From Stichopus chloronotus (taxonomy: Eukaryota; Echinodermata; Holothuroidea; Aspidochirotida; Stichopodidae): a stretch of DNA of 64,000 nt. How positions within the stretch are numbered: position 1 is the first letter of the stretch; every line of letters begins with the position of its first letter. The stretch is taken from the NCBI GenBank assembly GCA_021234535.1, contig CM037840.1, positions 17,315,415 through 17,379,414 of the forward strand, read 5' to 3'. The translations under genes and the position numbers were made by a program. The notes under the pieces are model-generated. The model did not search any database and had not been told where the DNA came from. It saw only the letters and a program-made list of their open reading frames with translations. This document shows, piece by piece, positions 35,501 to 47,500 of this stretch.

Positions 35501-38500
35501 GCAGGCGTGCAGACGTTTGCAGGGTACCTCCACCAGGGCAACACACTGCTGGGCAACCACGACAGCGCCAGGTGACGCACAACAGACCTAGAGTTCGCCA
35601 TGCCCCGGAGCAGCAGCTGGGATAGAACCCTTATCAACCCCACCGTTGTCCTGTCAGGGAAGCCCCTGTGGACAGCAGCGATGGCCAAACAGTAGTTCTT
35701 GAAGATGTTTACCTGTTTGCCCTCTTCAAACAGCACCATCAAGAACTTGGAGACCTTGACCACGAATGCCTCCGTTGGAGAAGTCTCGTGATACCTACAC
35801 CACCCTCAGAATCTGGCAGTCTAAGAATCCTAAGTGCAGAGGGTGATGGGTCTCCTCGCTGACACGGCCATGTTGGTAACGTTGACAGAAATTCGGTTCA
35901 TAAGAAAGGCGGACCACGACGGTTTGCCACATATTCCAGTCACTTAAGCCAATGCTCATCCACAAGGAGTTCTAGAAGACCTGAGACTAACTGCTCGTTT
36001 GTGGCCAACAGAGGGGACCCTGAGGGGCTTGCCTCGGTATGAACAGGGGCCTAATAGCCCAGCTTGGAAATAAGAATTTCCACAACTGCAGCAAGAAGCC
36101 AGGGAGGAAGATCGGTCCCCTGAGAGGACTCCTCTTCCTCCTCTGTCTCAGCAGGCACAGTCTCCACTGCCGGCTCCTCCTCGAACTCCTCATCGAACTC
36201 ATCAGAAGCCAAGAGTTTGAGAGAGTCAGGAGGGGGCTCCGCAGCCATGCCTGAGGCCACTGGCTCTGGGTCTAGGAGAGCTGTAGGTACTGTAAGGGAT
36301 CCCTATCGCTGAGCTTGAGAAGGACTGTCTGTTGGCCACCTCATCCACAATCAGGGGGACCCAAAAGGGAAGCCAAATGAGTTATCCAACCCAGATCAGA
36401 CGGATCCTGGAAGCCCACAGGAGTATTCAATCAGGGCCGCAATTCCGGTCGTGTCCGATGCTCCCCGCTGTCTGAATCAGAGTACTGAAAATCTGAAGAC
36501 GAACTATGAGACAAGGAATGAGGGGAGTGCCACTTCTGTTGCATGGGCAGCTCTCACACACCCATTCTTGACTCGGAAGAAAACCCTGCCAGTAGGGGCT
36601 GGAGACATCCTCCTGCAGGAGTCCTGGCTGCCAGCAACAAAGCCCAGTCTGGGACGCTTGTGGCTGGTGGTCTGGAAAGAGAGAGCCACCTTTGCTGGGT
36701 CCTGGGGAGAGCTGGGCACACGCGCAGCTAGTTCAACATCCACCAGGAAAGAGCCAGGCCAGGTGGCCCAAGCCCAAGCACCCGAGGGAAGGGTATCAGC
36801 AGTTTCATCGGATCTCTCTCAGCCTGCGAAGTGGCAGAACCCAAGGTTCCACTCGTAGAGGCCATGCTCACTCTTGCCTGTGCAATCCTAGACCTCCCTT
36901 TCCCTTTAGATTGGGTCTTTGACTTTTTGGGTCTGGCTGATTGCCCGCTCCAGGGGGAATTGAGATCCCCGAGAAGACAGCCATAGAGGAAGGATCTGGA
37001 ACCGCATCCAGCCACCCCTTAAGGGGCTCTTGAGCCAAGAGTGAATCTTCATCCAACGAGCTGGGGTAAACACCATGCACCGTGCACATGGGTTGTCTCT
37101 CATACAAGAGCGGCACAAGGAGCACACAGAGTGCATGTCCCAGTCCCTTCCTGGTCTAAACTGATTACAGACAAAACATGAAGCATCAGGAAAAGGGGGG
37201 GGGGGGGAGTCCATGCCCAAAAAAGAAAGGGAGGTGCCAACACAAAGAAAAACGGTACCCTTAAGCTACGACGAAATTAGCGGGAGGGGGCGTACAGCAC
37301 CTTAAGAGAAACTACACAAACATAAAATATTTGAATTAGAATAGGCAGAAAAAGGGGAACAAACTACGTAAACGCAAGTGAAACTCATTCTTAACGAGGG
37401 AACAAAAGAAAACCTTGAGCGAGGAGAACTCTGCTTGAGGAGAACTCTTAACTGAATAACAATGTATGTACAAATAGCGATTATGCAACAACGAAACTTA
37501 GCGAAATGGGTACTAATGCCCATAGCAGCATGATAGGCTAACTGGCCTGGGCTCATTATATGCAAAATAAAATTCTAACTCAGAAAGCATGAAAAGGTGA
37601 GTAGAATTGTGAAGAATTAAAAACCCAGAGTAAATGATAAGTGAAAATACAAGAATATTACTCAAGGTTTTTCTTTTGAGGGTTTTAGACTCCAAATCAA
37701 AGTGAAAACAGGACCAAAGGAAAAACAATGTGAGAGCTAGCATAGCGAAAGTCTAACGAGGCTGAGTTAGGGTACAGAGGGCACGGCGCAAGTTTATCTT
37801 CGTGTGAGTGTCTGGGCTAGTTTGTCTAACTTCCGTATGCATTAGTGTAAGCAAGGGGTAAGTATATGTCTTCAATGTGAATAAATGAGTTTTTCTCCTG
37901 TTGCATAAATTCACAAGTCTGTGTTTCATCACCCAGCTTCAAGTCAACATGAGATGATATTGATATTGTAGCATTCATGTGGAAAAATGACTGACATGCA
38001 TACATTGGGGGTAGGCAAAAAAACGAATGAATGCCTTGCTTTTAAACGAACAGAAGACAGGATGTGAGATATTGGTCACAGGCTTACAGAAATTGTTACA
38101 TGTGTACAAATTGAACATCTGGTATACAGTAACTTGCACAGATTTGAAGCAACCCATTTATACAAATTAAAAATTAGATTAATTAACTCATATAAACCAG
38201 TACTGAACACACACTCCATAAGTGCACAGAAAAGCTTGTTTTGAGTATTTTGGCATAATATCCACATTTATCTTTGAAAGGCTGTGGCTTAATTTCTATG
38301 GCATGCATAAATGTAACATTTTCAGGAATTTAAGATAAATAATAAGATAACAACTTGGAGGTATTGAAAACTTTGAAAACAGTTTATGGATCACTACTAA
38401 TTAATGCCAACTAAATTAAGATAAAGGGAAACAAAAGAAATTAGGGGTTCATCACTTTATTAAAGTCTCTTCTTGTAAATAAAAAGTATAAAATATGCAT

Positions 38501-41500
38501 AGAAGTACTTAGGGAGATAGCATACATTATACATATATGAAAGCAGTGTTTGGAAACAAATGGTCACTTGGGAGTTCACTGTGCTCTAAAATTGTGTTTG
38601 CTTTCTCTTTAATTCTTTATCATTACTACTGTATGTTTTTATCTTTACTGATATACTACTTAAGTTGTTCTACTTGTATGAATGGAATATTGTTAAGAAA
38701 TTAGAAGAAATGGTTGGACTATAATCTAATGGCAAACTTAATTGAAAAAAATCTGGTAATAGTTATGGGTACTTATTAAGATAATATAAAGCAAAACAAA
38801 AGAAATTCCTATCAAAACTCAATTAAAGAATCTGTACTTGACTGCTCACTCAGAGACTCCATCATAAAAGCTTTATAACTACTGTATTACTAACTACATC
38901 TGTGAGGATCATCCAGGATTTCATGGTCCCTTGGGACAGTATTATCAACTGAAAATGTGTGCACTTTCAGTTTAAATTTCACTCACTTTCAAACATTTTT
39001 CTCTCTCTCTCTTTTTCAGGTATGTATTTTGGTATTTCTATGGCCTTATACAAGAATGTATGAAGAGAGCAGTTGGAGATCATAAAGAATTATGAAAATG
39101 TTTTTTAAATACATCATAAATGAATTGCATTTCTTTTACTAAGTTCCTTTCTGCACCCTGGCCATGAAAAGCTGAAGAGGACCATCATTTTGGCAGAAGA
39201 ACAGAGATAAAAATAAGATCTAATTAGAGAGTTTTAACATCACCAACATCTAAAATAAGTTGATAACTAAATACTCCAACCTGAACTTTCAACCCGAACA
39301 TCAAAATAAAATTTCAAAGGTCCCTTATAATATGAGATGTGCCAAAGTAAATTATTTTTAGACGGAAAGAAGGCCATAATAAATATAGCTCAGTTCATAA
39401 CAGTCGATTGCTGACTCCATAATGAAGTGATCAGTTTCTAGTTTCTACAGTATCTAAATACAGTGTTTGACTTCACTTAATACTACCGTACAATTGCCTT
39501 CAATCAAGAAGCTACAACTTGAGTAGTATGTTTTTGATACACCATTGAGAAATGTACTATCACTTATGAGGTACTGTATGGTTACTTCTTATGGTAAAAA
39601 CCATCAAGATTTATTCTGTTAATCACTGTTTTTATGCACTTGATGTAGCTTCTCAAAGTGGTTACTGCCAGTTTTGGTCATTAAATGATGTGTAAATTTC
39701 ATCCATGAACTGACATGAACATTAAAAAACAATGAACAACTTTGAGATCAAACATACAGTAATGTTATCCTTCTGTTTTTTTTGGTATACACACACAATC
39801 ACTTTCCTACGGTATTACTGAGTATCAGATAAACCCAACTGCATGCATTCTTGAGATAATTATAGTACAAGAGTTCCACATTTGACCTCTGCTAACTTCT
39901 GACAACCATTGATCTTCCTGAAAAGTGACAGAATTTCTTTACTAAATATATACCAAATTATACCAAAATATACCAAATTTATGCTCTGGTCATCCCTTGA
40001 GAGTAATGTTTGATGATACCGCCAAAAATTGATACCGGCAGTACCGCCACAAACAGTGCCGGTATTGCAGGAATATCGGTACCAAAGAAGAAACTACTGT
40101 AGAGCATCGGCGATGCAGAGGCTCATACTTAGACACCCTGAGGGTATCTATGTCTATATCATGTAATAGGAACCACCAACATTGAATGTAAAAGAGAATC
40201 TGTAGGACTGCATAATCTACCTGTACAGAATATCATAAACTAGAGCACAAACAGTCCAGAAGTTGGATCTTTGTCAACAAATTTGTGATATATTTACAGT
40301 AAGGGGCACTACCACATTACAATGCTTATAATTGCATCACTATTCAAGTTTGACATCCAATAATTATGAAACTGTCATTTTTTGTACATTGTTTACTTGG
40401 TTTGTACAGTACTAGCAGTTGGGCATATGAATTAGTACTAATGTGGAAAAATGGTTGCAAATTTTCAAAATTCAATTCAAATTGTTAACTACCACTGTAG
40501 TTCATTAGTGTTCATTTGCATGTGTCACAATGGGACTAGATCAACTCGACCTCTGATCTGTCAGTAGAACCTTTATAAGAAGCTTGACAGATTTAGGAAG
40601 ACTAACTGCATAACTTGCAGTAAAGTGCTCCTTTTATGTACAGTCTAGACCTACATGAACTGTACCTCAGACTAGATTGAATTTTAGTTACAGTGCGATA
40701 CAATCTGACTGATTGCCCCATTACTCAATTATCATTGATGCACAATTAGGATATATCTGAGATGTTGTATAACATTTAAAGGGGCACCTATAAAGTTGGG
40801 GGAGAAATCTTTTGCTGGCTTTCACAAAATGGGTTATACGCGCTAGCTGAGCAAAAAAGTTCGACTTTCAACACAAGAAAATTGCACGGAATTACAACAT
40901 ATGATACCTTACTTGTAGTGTTCTGATCAGACCTGTCTTATGCTATACTGTTTTATGGAAGTAATACATCCTCAACACATCCAAAAACAAACAGTGAAAC
41001 CCGTTTCAAATGTATCACAATAAGAATAAACCATCAATATCCTTCACATGGCCTGGTGGCGTGCCGTAAAAGAACAAATGTGTCATTGATAACAACACAT
41101 GATTTTCATGATAAGCACTATCCCTCGTTGCCCAGACTGGAAAGTTTTCACCATGAGATAGTGTGTTAGGATAGGTCGTACATGCCTGCCAGTGGCACGA
41201 CTCTCAGATGCAAACCACTTTCACATGTGCGACCTGAACGTTACTAGAATCTTTTTTTTCTTTTTCCTTTCCTTTTTGCAGTATACAGTTCTGAAAACAC
41301 TTCATGACTTTATATGTAATTACACATACATATTGTACTATTGAATTTACTGTAAGTACTGTACACCTACTGTAGAATGACGTATCCTCTAGCATGGCAC
41401 ACCCCTAGTTTTTGTTGAAACTATATTACTTCAGACAACCTAATGTATTCTCAAGATGTTGCCAATTGAAGAAAGACTTCTCTGGTCAAGACAGATTTTC

Positions 41501-44500
41501 AGTTGCCTCTTGGTTACCAAAATGCCATGAAATAGTGTTGCAAATTATTGCAAGAAGCGTTTGTTTTTCGTTCCACATTGAGTCTTGAAATTTGACACTA
41601 GTGAAATGTAAACTGGGTATTGCAGATTCAAACTAAAACTTTTATGCAAATTAAGGTCACATCTCTGAAACTATGTGCAGTATTGTAATGTTTCTTTTAG
41701 GACAGTCAAGAATAAGAATCAGACGTTAAAAATCAATTTGACATACGTCACTGCTATTCCACAGAAAGTCACAACAATATTACGTAGTCAGTATCACTAT
41801 GCGCGTCTATGAATCATAACACCCCTGTAAGTTTGCAGTACAGCAACATGCAGTTTTTTGGCCTAAGTTATAGTCAACTGTACAATAGTAAGTAGCCAGA
41901 TATACAACCTTTAAAAATCCTCCAGACAGTGAAGTAACCAGGAACTTTCTTTTTTCATTTCATCTTGCCTGAAAGCAATGTTTGTAAAGATTGTATAAAA
42001 ACAGCAGGATTTTGAAAGCAGTAATAATCGGTTCTGTGTAATCAGTAGCAGCCTGCATTTTACCAATAACGATTATTTACATATTACACAGAAATCGGCC
42101 CAATGCCGACTGGTTGAACACTAGTAAAGATTATGAAACTAGAAAGCCAAAAGGCTTAGTGATTCCTTGCCTCATGATATATATTGTAACAAACATGAAC
42201 CGCCCACATGACAAGCATGAGATCCCACACAGTTATCCTACTTGAGATACCATCTTAGTAAGGTCAAAACCTTTTGAAATCTTGTGACACAAAATGACCT
42301 TTCACCTCCACTTAAAACAATAGGGATCACCTACCCCTATATGGCCATCAACATGCTAAATATGAACAATTCACAAGCTAAGTATCAGATCCCTCACATT
42401 TATCACCCTTAAAATATCATGTCTACAGGGTTTTGGCCTTTTGTCACCTTTTGTCACCTTTGACCTCCACAAACATGAGAAAACTCCAAAACGAATATGA
42501 TGCTGCAGGGGAACAAATTGTATTTTGTCGTGTCTAATAGCTTGATAAAAAGGTAAACATGTTTAATCAAAATGTAGCACTTTATTTTGTCCAGTTACGG
42601 CTAGGTGGCAGCTCTTTCGTACTTGACTTTTTGGCATAATGCCCTTCCCAATGGCTATGATGTCCTTGAAAATTGACAAAAACTGATAACCCTATTAAAC
42701 CAGAATCTCGCAAGACTTGTAACTTTGCCTTTAGTCTACTTAAAGACACAACACACAGTACAAGTTTCCCTGGTTTGATACACAGTAGTCATTAATTTAA
42801 AGCTTGCTTTGATTACCTGAACTACTTTAAGCCTTGCTCAGAGGGCTAAACAGAGACACTGTTTATACAGTAAATGGTTAAGTCCATTGAACACCTGGCT
42901 CAACAGACTGTATGATTTAGTCTAAACATTGTGGTTTCTACTGGCAGTCAACTGTGATAATTATGTCAGATAACAGTGACCAATTTGAACAGAAACTGTG
43001 TTCCCATTTGAGTGAGCACAGTGGATCAAGATCTACCGTGCTAGATCAAACTCTAATGGGAACGCGGATCAACAACACTCACTCAAGATCAAGATCCACC
43101 GATTTTGATCGAACGTTCGGGGTAGATCAGATCGACCGCGCTGGATCAAAGTTTGTAATGGGAACACATCGGTAGATCAAGTGACCCCGGATCTCCGGTT
43201 TACTCTTCCCGGCATGCATTTGCTTTCCGGTGGCAAACACGGGTAGTTATTTCTAACTTATGCCTCGCTGGGCACGTCGCTACGGGCAAGTGTATATGTA
43301 CAACATAGTGCAATAGTGTAGTGTACATGTACAGCGCACATTTTCTGCCTGTATTTCTATACCGATTGATCGAGAAGACGCTACTGCAGTTCTGATAATT
43401 TATAAGAAATTTGATCTGTTCGTTGACTTATTTTCGTATGTTGCTTTCTACTTACATCTGTTCTGTTACTGATAAATTGAACCACTGATATAAAGTGTAT
43501 ATAAACGGCCGAATGGCAGTTTATTGCAAAAAGTTGGAGCGTCAATCGTTAGCCTATGTTGAACTGATTTCTTCGCTATGCTGCACGAAGAATGTAACGT
43601 CTTCGAATTAGCAATGCATTCGTCAACTGCCTACGATGTAAAAGAACTCTTAACTGAGATAGAATCACGAGCAAACTTGCCAAAACAGCAATGTTTACCT
43701 CCATTACAAAAAACAAACGACGTTACTGACATGTGTTAATACCTCACGTTCCTTCCGAAGGTACGTCGTGGAAGTAGGCCCAATGTTAGTGCCAAGCTGC
43801 AAAATTATGATATGACCAATACTATGTTGCTGGTGTAGTGTGCATGCAGTTAGCAACACGCACACTCATGTGCATTTTTGTGATACAGTACTAGTGTGCG
43901 ATAAAATGGCAGGCCGACTTGTAAACATTGGTAACCTTTTCCTGCTTGCGCAATGTGCTCATATAACATGTTGATCTACTGCGCTCACTCAAATGGGAAC
44001 GCGGCTCTGGATCAAGTTGTTCGACACCACTCGATGCAATAAAACCTTGATCCAATGCGCTCACTCAAATGTGAACATGGCTAGAGGTGGGTCAGTTACA
44101 ATTTGATTCATTCAATTAAGCAATCACAGTTTATGCATGCTCAAGGATATTTGATCCAAATGATCAGTAATTTAGTTCTTTTTATAAAACTAATAACCCG
44201 TGGTATATTTAATTAATCAATTCCAATTCACAATTCATGCATGCTCACATGTCCTTATGAGGACAGTGGCATAAGGTTTGCCAAATAATAATCTTTGATA
44301 CCAAATTTAATGTTGTCTTCATGTTTTCTTTAAGGTTATCAAAGAGACAATGTTGGTATGTCCTAAAAAAAGTTCTTGTGCATCAAAAAAACAGGAAGCG
44401 ATACTAGGTACATTTTTTGTTGTTTTCACAATATATTCTGAAACGTGAACATGCATTTCATTTTCATTAACATATGCCAGAAGACAAAAAACCAGAACAC

Positions 44501-47500
44501 CTCCCTGTTATTACCAGGCAACTCCTTACCCTGGCATTACAGTATTTCTCGACTATTAAAACAGTGCGGCCAACTTCAAGTGCTGCAAACCAAATGATAA
44601 TGTGTTACTGCCAAAACTATTTGGCCTGCTATTAAAAACTGTAGGCCAACCAATAAGAACTGTAGGCCAAGCGATCCTTAATTATGCCAATATTACCTAA
44701 TTCATTTTTAACAATTTGATGTCAAATAACCTCAAACTAACTTTCATCTCTACAAAAATGCATAGGAACCATCAAATCAACAAGAGGATCCTACATTACA
44801 AGTATAAAATTCACTCAAAGGACCGCTCTTTAAATATTGTATATTCAAGTTTTTCACATTTTTACCTCCCATGACCCCAAATGACCTTTCACCTCTGCCA
44901 AAAAAAATAGGGATCATCTACTGGATATGGGCAATCCACATGCAAACTAAGAGATCTCTCACATTTATCGTTCTGGAGATATCATGTTTACAAGCAATTT
45001 TCAAGGTATTTACCTTTTGACCTCTGGTGACCCCAAATGACCTTTCACCTCCACCAAAAACAACAGGGATCATCTACTCAATAAGGGCAATTGACATGGA
45101 GACTATGAGATCACTCAGAGTTACATTTCTGGAGATATCGTGTTTACAAACAATTTTAAAGGTATTTACCTTTTGACCTCTGGTGACCCCAAATGACCTT
45201 TGACCTCCTCCAAAAACAATAGGGATCATCTACTTAATAAGGGCAATCTACATGGAGAGTATGAGATCACTCAGAGTTACACTTCTTGAGATATCGTGTT
45301 TACAAGCAGGCGTCACACACGCACATACATACATACACACACACGACATCACCATCGCATAGATTCCTTGCCTGCCTTCGGCAAGGAATCAAAAATACAA
45401 AGGTCATTCAAGAAGTTGTGCCTGGGTGACATCACAGCATAAATTTTCCAAAACTGCAATGAACCAGTTTTAATTTTTTATCAATGGTCTTCAGTGGCCA
45501 ATACTGTACCTTTAAATGTACAATTGTGACTGGGGAGATCTTACATAAACCACAGAGTTCTTAGCAACAGACTTAAAACCATCCTGGAAACAACTATTTA
45601 CAGCTGGGATATGAGTTAAAATGTTTCATATTTTGCCCCTGATGGTCTAATATGTCAAAGCCACTACAAAGAAAAAAACGCTACTTAAGTCCCTTTTTTT
45701 TTGCAAACATGGATATTCATATCCATTCCCATTGGTCTGTTTGATTTCAGGTAACAGTTATTGGTGCCCATAGGCTTTCTAGAAGAGTCTGAATTTTGTA
45801 GGGCCAACAAAAATTTTGAGACCATATATTCAAATATCTGGAAGATGAATGCATAGTTCTCTTTCAGATTTTGTGAGAGGTGATCATTTCCACTACTTTC
45901 TCTTCCTTGAAACACTTACAAAGAACAAAGATAGATGAACAGGCGATTGCCAGCACAACTCATATTCCAGCTTTATGACACAAATTTATGAATTACTGCA
46001 CAAGCTTACTTACGTGAAAGCCTGTGGTGCAATATTGTATGATGGAAAATACATTCGTCCTTTGCCTTTATCATTACTCTTATCATTTGACGACTGGTTT
46101 CTGTCTCCACTGCCATGTCTTCTCCATTTTGGCTGTCGGATTTTTCCCTGTCCGTTGGTGTATGTACATGCTTGTCTCAGCTGTTTGGGATCAAGTGTAC
46201 TGTGAATGCAAAAAACAATTAGGAGACAATCCACACAGCTGAAAATTCCTATCACTTCTGTAATCATTTTGTTCTCTCACAGGTGAACTACAGTATGTTT
46301 CATCCAACCTATAGACACTAATTAGCAATGAAACTAAAGAATAGCCATATATACATATTGTTTTCAACCATGTGGTAGAACCCCATTCTCACCAATACTA
46401 ACAGAATAATGCACTGTTCAGTGTGCACTATATTATAATCACTGATCTATGTATTTCAAAGTACCCAAGTGGTTCCAGACATATTTTATCTGCTCTGAGT
46501 TGATTCAGATTTTCGATAAAGCTGCAATGAATAGTTGGCAAAAGTTTGCAAGGCAAAATTCGATTCTCACTATGAAAATCAATCTAGCTAAAGCTACTGT
46601 ACAGTATGTATGTGATAAAGCCAATGTACAGGCATGCGACCATGCATGGCTGCCACAGTGCCACTAGGAATTAAAAAAAAAAAAAAAAAAAACACCCCCA
46701 TTATCCATCATCATCAAACTTTATCCAAATCAAACTTAAATCTATCAGTGGGGGTTTCATCCAGTCTCTTTCACAGTCAGTCTCTCAGTAGAATAGTAAA
46801 GTTTTATTGTGTGGAAACACGAAAGTTCGATCAGAACAAAATGTCATCTACTGTAAAAGCAAACTGTATTACATACAATTTTGAAATTGAAATGTCCCTA
46901 AAAGTGTCATGAAAAATAAATGGTATGCTTACGTACAGCCCTCAAAAATGTTAAGTAATAATATCCTACCATAGTGGATGTAAAGTATAGCAAATAGCCT
47001 AATCAACTCTGTGAATTTCCGTATTCACAGGGCAAACTATTCTTTGTAAGATGCTAACTTCAAATTTTTTAAAAAGTTTTTTGTAATTCCGTTTTGTTTA
47101 TTGATCCTAGTCACTAAAAAATGTTTGGATTAAAGGGTTGAAGTAGCTGGATCTGTCTTTGTGAATGGTTTTGATCATAGAAATACAGTGTATGTTCATA
47201 TTTCTACAGGTTATGATAAGCTCACCCTCACTTTGTAGATGGGGTGCGCATACAGGAACATAGTAAAGGGGATACTGTATAAATGGGAAATCTTCTGGAA
47301 ATATTTGCTAACGTTTTATTTCCTTTTTTTTACATAACTTGAAAAATATTTATCATGAGTGAAAGATATGGGCATTTATCTACAAGGTCAATAATTATTT
47401 TCATTTTTTGGTCATGCAAGACTGAATGTGCATAGAGTACTTGGAATATATATTTGAATGGGTTTATTTACCACTTGTTTTCAGACATAGCCATTTACAA

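Larger units (their letters stand above)
34853..37882 (-). mobile_element. second DIRS-like element, decayed, both ends present
   Basis: In HMCES intron 2, same strand as HMCES. The left end (37882-37837) and right end (34922-34853) carry an inverted 'ccccttgcttacacta' core. Between them lie a broken gag-like region (37220-36051), a short recombinase fragment (35763-35485) and an internal complementary region (35375-35283) that matches both ends. The RT, RNase H and methyltransferase-like parts and the recombinase catalytic half are absent, so it is an internally deleted, non-autonomous copy of a family related to but distinct from element 1. Confidence 0.85.
42139..45390 (+). repeat. hairpin-ended AGGTCA repeat, interrupted by a MITE
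   Basis: Starts with an aaagccaaaaggctt hairpin and gattccttgcc, and ends with CA repeats and the hairpin gattccttgc ... gcaaggaatc (45362-45390). Removing the insert at 42999-44077 leaves about 2.2 kb, close to the 1.8 kb of the copy at 19388-21182. The right part is a 156-bp tandem array. No ORF. Confidence 0.65.

Noticed and set aside
40016..40085. Regulatory cluster of taccg/cggta words
   Set aside because: Could be worn transposon ends; no symmetric structure clear enough to annotate.
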